A stretch of 64,000 nt of DNA from Dimorphilus gyrociliatus (Eukaryota; Annelida; Polychaeta; Dinophilidae), in assembly GCA_904063045.1 (NCBI GenBank), contig CAJFCJ010000001.1:2115501-2179500 (forward strand). Reading direction: 5' to 3'. Position numbers and translations under genes: made by a program. The first letter of the stretch is position 1; every line of letters begins with the position of its first letter. Of this stretch, positions 35,701 to 46,975 are shown piece by piece. The notes beneath the pieces were generated by a model. It was not told the DNA's origin. It ran no database searches and saw nothing but the letters and a program-made list of their open reading frames with translations.

Positions 35701-37677
35701 CCGATTCTAAGAGCTCAAAATTTTCAGAATATGTAAACAGATGACGGCTATAGACGCTTTTTTTTGTTAAAAAAAATCGGCAGGTGTGTGGCGTTTTATA
35801 TACCTGGATGTATGGGCTCAGAATGTATGCATGAAATGGATTGTATGTATTGTGAACTTTGTTCACCTCTGTTTCTCAGTAGGACAACAGTCGTTTCGTA
35901 ATGTAAATTGGTGTAACAACTAAGTGGGAAAGAGGCTTAGTTAATTGGGTCGAGAAGAACTAGCACAGAAAGCAATTATTGTTGACATTCGTAATGAACT
36001 CTCGTAAGGGAATAAGGCTTAGCTTATAACTAGAACTCACCTCTAAATAAAAGGAAAGTAAAATAGTTTCTTAAAAATTTTTAGGGACATCGATAAATTC
36101 AATTCACGAACCCCTTTTGGATTCACTACTAGATCAAATAGATTATTTTCGGCAAACTGTTGTGTCGGCGGAAATATCGATGCTATGTAGAGAAAATAGG
36201 ATATGCGGGAGGTCAACCAATGGGGAACGCTAGGGTAGGTGAAAGTGCTTGGTGTACTATTAATTTTTCTTTGGGAGCGAACGAAGGCATGAAAGGGGTT
36301 AGCCTAATCAACCATCGATTCAGATTAAACCTCGTTAAACCAATAGATGGCGTTGCATATCAACTATTAGCGGGATAGCGTTATAATTGAATGGGAGGAC
36401 GAGACTATTGCTATTAAAGAACCTTTGAAACTTTCTTTTAATGGTTAATGATAATTATCCGTTAGGGTGGGTGATTTCCGTCCCATAGATTATTTTTTGC
36501 CCCTAGCCCGTCTCTACAGTCACCATTGTCACCTCTGACGTTTTGACACTTCCTTGTTATCATATTGATTCGTTTATATATATATATATATCTTGCATTC
36601 GTTGTAGAAATGTAGAAATATTAGCAGGGCAAGAGACGCTTCATTTAAAAGATAACAGTAATAAATAAAGAAAAAAAACTGTTGACTAATTACTTTCACC
36701 ACCATCATTTGCTATTTCGTAACATTCAAATTATGTTAATTAATCAAGGTCAGCTCTTTTAAAAGAAAGGTAATAAATAAAATAAACTGCTTACAAATAG
36801 CATTTTGATCAATCGTTGCCTCCAATTCATCAGTCTAGCTACCTTACATAATCGAGCGTCCTACTGAATATATGAAAGCAATCAGCGGGTATTATTATTA
36901 ATGAGGTAAGAGGGACCGTAATAAACTATTGAAAAAGGGGTTATAAATAAAATATAAAATGAATAATGCGACGGATGAGAATTATTCATATAACTAGGTT
37001 AGTTAAGATGATTTATTTAATCAAGATCTTCTATTTTATGTAATATTATAACGTTATATTTTTCATAAACAGTATACAAGATTTAGTAAGAACGTCTTTT
37101 TCCGAAGCATCTAAGACGTTTCTTTTCTAATCTTTATCATTTCTTCGACGTCCTACGCATGATTTAAAATGAAGAAAATAAGACGAAAATAGTACCAATA
37201 GTATTAGCTGTAGTAGTAAGCAGTAGTAGTAATAGTAATAGTAACGGAAAGTTTTGTCTAAAGCATATCATATAGATATTTCTTTTAGTTATCAAAGAGT
37301 AAATTATGTAATTTTTATCTCATCAGAAATTCCATTATTATTACAATTATGTCAAGTGTTGGAATATTGGACTTTTGTCCAGTCATTTTGTTATTATTAT
37401 GCTATTTCAGGCATTATTTAAAACATCAAATACTATAAACTTTTATATTTTAAAAGTGTTTCTGTATTGTTAGTTTGAGGAATTTTTTCCCTTTTTTTTG
37501 GTATTTATCTAATCATATTCTACGCGTTTTTTTTTTATAAAAAAATGCTTATAAGATATATTTTTTATTACTTTCTCTTTATCGATCAATTCCTATTCTC
37601 TTTCTCACTCTCTCTCTCTCTCTCTTGCTTTTTATTTATGTTTATTTTTTTTGTACTTTTTCTCATTTTTTTGAATA
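29792..37677. other. 7.9-kb region without recognisable genes
   Basis: I find no exon with family similarity, no RNA gene and no transposon ends. The sequence is AT-rich, with a CT microsatellite at 32853-32898 and another at 37604-37624, AT runs near 31134-31166, and a less AT-rich patch at about 36100-36560. It contains the 3' flank of the Bcl-2-family gene and the 3' flank of the acyltransferase gene. Regulatory elements for either side are possible. Confidence 0.5.
32853..32898. repeat. CT microsatellite
   Basis: CT-dinucleotide array with three short interruptions in the gene-poor region. Confidence 0.9.
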
Positions 37678-39003
37678 TCAGACAAATTCCAATTTAGTAT
37701 CTTTATCTACTCCGAATTTTTCTTTATAGTCTTCGAAAATTCTCGTTAATCCATCCATATACTGCTGGTGCACTTCGTTAATTCTTTCTTTTGTTGGATT
37801 CGGTTCCTTTTCCAGATATATTGGCTTCCCCACTGTAGAGATAAATAAAGAAAATTATTGGTTGTTTAGAGTAGAGGGAGGAACTGAATGAAAAGTAAAG
37901 AGAATGTTAATTGATTAGAAACTCACCAACTGTCCGAACAGGTTTACGATGTGGAACAAAACCGAAAGTATAATTGAAGACTCCCCGACCGTAGAAGAAT
38001 GCTGGTGCTATACCACTTAGTTTTTTAAAAAGGATTTGAAATTTACGGAGGCGAGAACCATGGGGATTCGGGGCCTGGTTAAATAGGTCATTCTCACCAA
38101 AAGAGTAGATTGGAACGAGGGACGCCCTGCCGGGGGAAAAAGATAATGTAAGATTATTTCTACAGCCGTAAGCACGCCGTAAGCGTTTAGGAAAGAACTC
38201 CATCGTCTTCTGCTCGACAGATTTTTTCTATTATGTTTGTATACGGTCTCGTTCGCTTTTATACGTTTTTTATACGCTATAAGAGATGAAAGAGACGGGA
38301 GAGAAGGATGGATAGAAAAGTTATACCCCTGTTGCAAAGCCAGTTTGACAAAACCTTTCCTGTTCTTCAATGTCAGAATGTAATTATTTGGTCGTGCGTC
38401 AAGTGCCTCTTGCGCTCCTCCTACGACTATAATCGCGGCTTGTCCTTGACCTTTTTTAGTCAATATCCATTTTATACTTTCCTTACTCACGTCACAGATG
38501 CCCAACCACATAATGTAGCCACGGACTATCGGCCAATTGAAATTACTTATCAGAGTCAAAATATGAGGGGTTATTCCAGGGAACACTTTAGACACATTAT
38601 TAGCCTCTGTGGCAAAATTACAGAATGCTCCGCATCCAAGAATTCCATGCGGATGAGAGCCCATAATATAATTTCTAGATGGATCTAAATCAGCAGTCTT
38701 AATCAATGTTATCGGAAAATAGTCTCGAAAATATTTCCAAATTTTTAGATGCCTAAAGTATTCTATCCGCCGTCCTCCCCTGGAAGACGTTTTACATATA
38801 GCAATATCGTAGACCATCCAAGCCAAATATGCAGGCACGATCCACCAAATGATTGTCATTAAGAGGTAGTAAGCTAGAAATAGACTTAAAAATGGTACAA
38901 AGATTAGACCTAATGGGTAGTGCATAACGGCGGCCGTTTGGAGTCGTCTCTTGAGGGGTAGACCAAAAATCGGAGCCCATTTTATTCCTAGTTTACTCGT
39001 CAT
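37678..39003 (-). CDS. MOGAT2/DGAT2: DGAT2/MOGAT-family acylglycerol acyltransferase
   Basis: Transfers a fatty acyl group from acyl-CoA to mono- or diacylglycerol in the ER membrane, a triacylglycerol synthesis step. Three exons on the minus strand: 39003-38327, 38126-37927 and 37832-37678, giving 343 aa. Start region WAPIFGLPLKRRLQTAAV, then a hydrophobic hairpin (about 30-65), WKYFRDYFPITLIKTADLD, and PSRNYIMGSHPHGILGCGAF with the catalytic HPHG. Then GGAQEALDARP, RKGFVKLALQQGASLVPIYS, FGENDLFNQ, FFYGRGVFNYTFGFVPHRKP and VVGKPIYLEKEPNPTKE follow. All family blocks are present and intact. The length and the short N-terminus are closer to MOGAT2 (about 335 aa) than to DGAT2 (about 388 aa); substrate preference cannot be read from sequence. 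Confidence 0.93.
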
Positions 39004-39449
39004 TTCTGAACTTTGATTTGTATATAATATTGAGCTTAAACTCCTTATCTATCTAATTGTCTGCTTTATCGACGTACGAAATTTTGACGAGTACTTGGAA
39101 TGATGTCTGGACTTTAGGCCTAGAGGATAAGTACAGACGTTCTATTAGATAAGAGACTGGAATTGAATGGAAATGAATTAAACGGACTGGAAGGGACTGA
39201 GAAAATCAGATTGTGTTATATTTTGTTAATTCGGTGTTGGAGAGTAAACTTAATAAACTAATTAGGGAAAACACGACAAGATCAGACTTTCTTATCCTTT
39301 TCCTTTCACGTTTCTCTATAAATAAGGTTGACAGCCCATTCCAACTTGTTTAGCAATACTGAAAACAAAGAGATTTTCTATCATTTTATTCAAGAAAAGA
39401 TAGAAATAAAAAGTTGAAAAAAATGAAATTTCTTGTCTCTGCCTTTTAC

Positions 39450-39501
<52 letters not shown>

Positions 39502-41255
39502 TTCTCTGTAAATGCAGAATGTACAGCATATATACATGTATATGCTCATTTATTAGTAGGATAGTAAATTGATAAGATATATGTAATAAAAACAGCTATT
39601 CTCTTAAAATATGACTAAGAAATGCCAATTTCTGTAAAAGATATAAGTCATTTGATCTTGTATTTAATCACTTAAGATAGTTTTGTACTAAAAAAGAAAC
39701 TCTTACTTAAGTATATATAGCCTACTTCCTTTTTACTAATATGTGTTAATGTTTTGTAATAAGCCTATTTTCGTATTATTATTAGTTTTTTATTATTAAA
39801 TAAGCTACCATAATCAAGGAGATAAAAACAAAAGAAACACTCTATACTATCTATACTGTATTTGAAATTTGTATTATACCTATAACTCTTTATTAGCTTT
39901 GGAAAAGGGAATCTTTTTATTTGTATTAGGCTTAGAAAAGAAGACAATATAGAGTAATAATCATTTAGTCTAAAAGATATAGTTATTGTTTATTATACTT
40001 TATTCATATTGTATAAATATCTGTAGGATCTTACCAGTTTATCTGACTATTTTTTTATTACTCTTATAGTATCTTTCATATCGTGAATAGTTTGAAATGT
40101 AATTTTTTTCTATAAACAATTAATCGTTTCTTTATATGATCTAAAAGTAAAACATTCCGATTGGTTGAGTTGTTCAATCAGACTGATCGAATAAATGGAA
40201 TATGTAACTTTTTCAATAGCTCCATCATCAATAACAGGTTGTCATGACCCTTTTCCCTGTCTTAGAATTCTCCTTTCTTTCTCTCTCTCTTCAGATCTTT
40301 ATTACATATCCTACTTAGTTCTTTAGCTGACTCAGAGTCAAGAAACTGAGACAGAAATGTATTTTTTATGATTTATGGAAAGCATCTTATACTTAAGTAC
40401 TTATTAATATTTAGAGAGAGTCCTTGAAAAATAAGAAAATTCTTGCTATACATTTTTAATAATCACTCTGTCCAATGGTATTGATATTTAAAGTAGTGTA
40501 GGTCTATATTTTGGGATATTTGCAAAAATAAAAGAAAGTTAAAAGTAACTTTTAATAAAAGAAAATGGTACTACAACAAAAAAAAGGCATAAAAGAACTC
40601 AATAGATAGTTTTATCTGATTACTAACGGAAGATTATGTAATAATTATTTCGTATTGATTTTAGAGCTGTGTTTTCAGTGTTTCTGTTTTCAAAGGCAGA
40701 ATTTAAAAATAGAGGAGAAAAAAAGACTTAATGAAAAAAAGAAAAGAAACAAAGAATATATAGTATAGGAATATTTTCTTCTTCTTTCGTATACAATATA
40801 AATAGTGAAAGTGCATTTAGTAAAAAGCAAATGAACGCAATTTGTCAAATAGTTTTCTTTTTTTTGTATATCTTGAAGCAATTTTTCGGAAAAATAACGC
40901 AAAATCTAAATACACAGTAATAAGCTTATTATCATTTTTTTGTTGTTTTTTTTGTTTTTTTTTTTTTTTTGCATATTAGTCTCTTCTAGCAATGCATAAA
41001 CTGGGAAAGTTTGAAAGTTCTCAAAAAGGAAAAAAAACAAAAAAAATCAATAATTATTAGAAAACGAAACTGAAGAATAGGAGTGTTTTTTTAATGTGTT
41101 TTTTAATTATTTCATTTTTCATTCTTTTTTTAAATGTTCTTCTTTAAAGTACTTTTTCTTTTTTGGCATAAAAGTTTCTCTACAGAAAATTTTTCCTTTT
41201 TTATTCCTTCATTTTCTATTGATGAAAGTGAAGGAAGAAAATTGGTTGAGCGTTT
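39004..41255. other. Acyltransferase upstream region and sodium-channel 3' flank
   Basis: 2.25 kb, AT-rich. It holds the acyltransferase promoter next to 39003 and the 3' UTR of the sodium channel next to 41255. A CT microsatellite (39451-39499) lies inside. No gene seen. Confidence 0.5.
39451..39499. repeat. CT microsatellite
   Basis: CT array between the acyltransferase and the sodium channel. Confidence 0.9.
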
Positions 41256-44092
41256 TTAAGCGACAGCAGAACTTTGAGCTTTCAGTTCTACTGGTTCACT
41301 TTCCTCCTCCTCTTCGGCTATATCTACTATAATATGCGTTTCTCTCTGCGCTTTCTTCCTAGCTACAAAGTTCTGCCATGTTCTCTGAATAATTCTAGCG
41401 CAGACCATTTCTCTTTGTCTCTTCAACATTGATGATGTAGGCTTATAGTTTGGTCTATCATTTACGGCTTTAACTTCACCCATCTCCCCTTCGTCTATGG
41501 TTCCGAGGAAGTTTTTAGTGAGTGCGTCTAGAATATCGACACAATGAACTAGTTCGTCTTCACATATTGGAATATTAAGTTGGACGAGTTTAAAATGATT
41601 TGGTAGTGGTATACGAAGGGGTTCTTCTAGTGTATCAACAAATTCGTGCAATTTTGTATAAGGTATATATTGAGTCGCCTCCTCGTCAAACTTTTCCCAA
41701 ATTTCGTAATACATATCAAAGTCATCTTGTGTAAGTCCTTGCTGAACATCCTCCGTAGCTTGGCTAAAGTTTTCGAGGATCACAGCAATAAACATATTCA
41801 TAACGATGAGGAAGCTGACTACTAAGTAACTGACAATAAAAAAAGTAGCCAAAGCCGCATTACCGCAATTACCATTCGGTAATTCTTTTGTTGGGACGGG
41901 ATTGCAATCTACCTCATTCATTAAGCCTGCTAAAACACCATCCCATCCAGCACTAGTTGATACCTTTAGAAGTAAAAGTTTTTCATTAATACAACTTATC
42001 TATTTACAGTATTTTATAAAGATGCTTTTTACCTGGAATAGCACAATGATCGATTGAAAGAATGTTTCAAAGTTGAACATGTCGTCTATTCCATGTGTAT
42101 GTTTAACATGCATAAAGAATGACATTCCGAATATGGCATAGATGAACATGACTAGAAAGAGTAGCAATCCGATATTGAACAAGGCGGGCATTGACACGGC
42201 CAGACTGAACAACAACGTTCGGATCCCTTTTGCAGATTTGACTAGCCTTAGCACCCTACCCACACGGAAAACTCGGACTACTCTTAAAAGTGTTGGCGAG
42301 ACAAAGTAACTAGATATTATATCCTTCATTGTCAGACCGAGAATCGAGAAGACAACGACGACAAAATCGAATACATTCCAAGGTTGTTTAAAATAGTACC
42401 AACGTAATCCTATGATTTTCATGACGGCTTCCAATGTAAAAACGACAATGAATAGTAGATTAATTTGGCTAAGGGCTGTTTCAACAGCTTTACTCTGTCC
42501 ATAATGTTCTAAACCCATTGCAACCATGTTTAACATAATGACAATCATAATACCAATATCAAACTTTTGGTTTGTCGTTAATTTGAAGAAAAATAAGGCT
42601 AATTTGAGCTATTTAAGAAGAAAACAACAATATTAATTGTATGACAGTTTTGCCAAATGTTTAGATTTTCTCCTCTCACCTTTGGTTTTGGAATAGGCTT
42701 TTGAGGGGCCTTCGAACCCAGTTTTTTCATGGCGTTGTAATATTTCTTCTGATCTTCCGTCATAAACATCTCTAAGCTACCTCCCGCCTTAATTTTTTTT
42801 ATCAGATAGTGAATAGGTTGGAAAATAGGTTGAAAATGAAAACTTACTTTCTTCTTTTGCATGTTGAAATTGTCTATTATAACACCAATGAATAAATTAA
42901 GAGTAAAGAAGGCACCAAAAATGATGAATAAGACGAAATAGAAGTGCATATAGACTCTCTCTTCGAACTTGGGTTGTAGACCTTTCTGTTAAAACCATTT
43001 GGGAAAAAAATGGAACAAAGAAAAGAGAACATTAATAAAACCTCATTATGAAAGTAGTATATTTAAATAAGAAACTGGGCCGATAACTGATGCATAACCA
43101 TGAGAGAGGATAGAGAGAACGTAGTCAAAAGTAAAACAAGGGAAAATCATAAAAAAATATAAGAACAAATGAAATAATAATATATAGGTATAAGACAATC
43201 CAAACAGATATGTAACAGAAAGCTAAGACCAATAAAAAAAAGATGAAAAGGGAAAAGAAAAACGGGTCAGCACCTCTCGGCTATCCGTTGCGTCTGCCAT
43301 AATATCCATCCAACCTTTAAAAGTCGCCTGCAAAAGAAAAAAGGAAGAGTGATTGGAAAACGATGAGGAAAAAGACGGGCTGTTATAGTGATTTTTTTTA
43401 TTCATAATACAGCGTGATAAAGCGGAAAAATATAAAAGCAGATTACAAAGTACTTTGAAAGAGTAAAATCGAAAGTTCGTTTTAGCAAGATTGAAGACCC
43501 AATTATGTCTTTTCTACCCTTAAAAACTCCTTTATTTAACCTATGGATTTTATGCATAAATATATAACGCAAAGCCAGGATTCCATCCCAAGCTCTCTTT
43601 TATAAATATAGCTCAGTTGTCCAAAGAAACACGGTAAAGAAATGATGAAAAACTGGGAGAAAGATTTAGATAAGTGTAAAAAAAAAGCAACCTCGATGAA
43701 TGACGAATGTATTACAATTATATATCTAATGTATTATTTTACATATAAAATAGATTTAGTTAATTTTAAGGAAGTTTAATACTGAATTTATTTACATATT
43801 GCATAACATCTTACTTTTAGAACTTTCGACATTTTCTTTTAAAATGTAAAATAAGTTGTTGATTTTTTGAAATAAAGGATTAACTTTTGTGTTCGTTTTA
43901 TATAGTAAACAGTATAAAAACATTAAAAAAGGGAAATTCTTTGATAGCTTGAGTGATGAACGCATAAAGCGGAAAAAGTTGCTTTAATATATAACTAAGA
44001 AAGATATAGTTAAGTGATATTTGACAAATTAAAAATAATAAATACTTGAAATGAAGATAGATAGATTGACAGAGACAGAGACAGAGAGAAAG

Positions 44093-44125
<33 letters not shown>

Positions 44126-44128
44126 CTA

Positions 44129-44159
<31 letters not shown>

Positions 44160-46930
44160 TATATATTTATACATTATAAAAAGATAAAATGTTTCCGCTC
44201 TTTCACCTTAGCACCACTATCTACGGCGTCGTGCATAATTTGTAGCCATCCTTTAAATGTAGCCTGGTATGACAAGCCGATTGTTTGACATGTTTGTTCA
44301 TTTTGCTTTTATTGATTTTATTTAATTTTTAAAAAAGAGGATAAAGTAAAGGTGTAAATAGGAAAGGATAGGATGATTGGACTTGCTGAGGACTGTTGTT
44401 GTAATTTTAAGAAATTAATAAAAGGTATTTAAAAATAATATCTGAGAAAAAGCAGGACTGAGTGATGAAGTGGAAGAGGAGGATGAAGGCAAGAGGAAGA
44501 AAGATACAGATTCTTTTTTAAATGGGAAAATGATATTATTAAGATGAGTGATTTTTAGTAGGGATGAGTGATTGAGATTATATTTATTAATATACAGTAT
44601 ATATCTAAATAATAACTTACCAGTTGGAGAAGTGCCAGAAGGCTCATTAGGACGTTATCAAAATGAATTCGAGAATTTTTCCATGTGTAGTTATAACCTG
44701 CTTTTGATAAATTCATGCAAGTAGCATAATCGGGAACATGGCTGGTGTTCAAACGTTCGTCCTTTTCATTTACGCATTTGTAAAATCTACCACTAAATAA
44801 TTGAACGCCCATAATTGCAAATATCAACCAAAAGACAAAGCAGACCAATAATACGTTAAAAATGGATGGTATAGCTTGAATTAAAGCATTCACGACCACC
44901 TTCATAGATTCCCATCTGGAGACGGCTCGTAGAGGTCTGAGAGCCCTCAGCGTTCTTAACGCTCTAAACGCTGATATATTACCTAATCCTGATTCCTCAG
45001 CGGCTAAACTAACTAAGGATATGGCGACGATTATAAAATCCAACCAGCACCAAGCGTCTGTAAAATATTTCTTAAAACCATAGGCGGCCCATTTAACAAG
45101 CATTTCAAAAGCAAAGATTACGGTGAAGACCTTATCCATATATTTTAAAGCCAATCTTAAAGTTTGTCTTTGTGGTAGATGTACGTCCTCAATAGCCAAA
45201 GTTAAAGAAGAGATGACGATCATGACGATGATGAAAGTTTCAAAGTATTTGTGTTCTACCAATTGATAAGTATAACACCGAAAAGACCACCATTTTTTCC
45301 CCAGTGGCGTTTCGTTAAGACTTGTACAGCATGCAGATTTACAGAGGAAGCTTTGGAAAGAAATATAGATTTGTTATTAATCGTTTTTGCTATATTTGGT
45401 TTCGCTGATTTACCTTTGCATACAACACTTTGGGCAGCACTCATCCGGATATCTGACGAAAATAACGTTAACTTCGTTAATTTCCGGTTGTTCGTTAGGA
45501 TCAATGGGCCCCTTTTGCAATTGGGAATCCTGAGAACCTAGTGAATATGTCGAAGTAGCGCCTCCTATTGACTGCGAGAAGGACGGATAGGTTCGTGTCT
45601 CATAGGAGTCGACCGATTTGGAAGCAGATGTTGATGAGACCACAGAAGCTTTGCTTTCCTTCTCCTTTAAGGAATTCCTTTCTTCATCCTCCTCTCTTTC
45701 ATCTAACGAATCAATTAGATGATAATTAACCTCCTTTAAGTACTAAATTATAAATATTATTTATCCGGATAATATTTAATTTATAAGGGATAAGATATCT
45801 AGAAAACTATCGTAACACTCTATCTAATTGATTGAATATTCATTATCGTAAAAGTCAAAGGGTTGATTCGATAATTCAATACTTAATACCAAATCAAATT
45901 TGGATGCTAAACAAATCAACTTATAACGACTTTTCATGCAATAAATAAATAAATAAATAAACCAACAAAACTGCAAAAACAAGAAAAGAAAACGAAAAAA
46001 TCAGGTCTATATAATTCTTCATTTCAACTGCAAATTTGTACAAAATTCAACAAAATCAAATGTTTTTTTCTATAACAATTAAAAATAAAATTTAATAAGA
46101 CAAAGAGAAGAGAAAATAAATATTTATTAAAGAAAAAAGGATAAGACTATTCCTCACTAGATGGCATTGATTTGAAATCTTTATTACACTTGCACTATGC
46201 TATATATGAGATGGCTAGTGCATAAAGAAAAGAGATTGAAAATGGTCGAAAAAAGGGCAAAAAAAATCAATGTGCTGCTCCACAACTGGTAACATGATTT
46301 CTTTGACGAAAGTCATATTCAAAGATGTTGAAAATTTACACTGGAATCATCTATGAAAAATCCCATGCTCAAATAAAAGATATAAAATCTGATATAGAGA
46401 GGATAACATTAAATACCATTAATTATAAAAGCAATCGACTATCAAGCTGATACTAGGTACAAATAGAAACACTATATTTACTATACTAGACATTTCTCTG
46501 TACAAGTATGACCTGAATGGTGTTTCTTGTATAAATTAACATACCGTGAGCTAAAATTGGTACATATCCAACTTTCGACCCTTTTACGAGTCTTACTTGC
46601 TGACCATCTTGAAGAAAAAAACACAAAAGGAAAAATGGTTTAAATTCTCTAGTTATAGCTAATTTCATGTTCGTTAATACTACAAAAAGAACGATATTAG
46701 AAAATAACGTGACGGAGATGAAATCTTCAGCCGACTATCTAAATACGGATATGTTTTCTTAATTCTCATAATGTTGTTGTGTCTTATATACAGATATTCA
46801 ATGAAATCATAATAAATTTTAAATAAGAGGAAAAGAATAGGGGGAAGGAGAACAAAGAATGGAAGGCAGCCAGAATGGAAATAAGATAAAAAGAAATATA
46901 TAAATGAGTAGGAGAGGTGGGGAGGGGGAC

Positions 46931-46975
<45 letters not shown>

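Noticed and set aside
36160-36378. 72-codon open frame in the gene-poor region
   Set aside because: No family similarity, start and end without splice or poly(A) context; treated only as a less AT-rich patch.
39316-39549. Minus-strand frame with repeated Arg-Glu
   Set aside because: It is the CT microsatellite translated; same for frames at 46784-47082, 54975-55244 and 56985-57260.
46486-46668. Longer version of the sodium-channel microexon (reading [17 protein letters not shown])
   Set aside because: Its best downstream donor (GTATGT) ends in phase 1 and would shift the next exon into a stop; the 11-nt form fits. It may still exist as a minor isoform.
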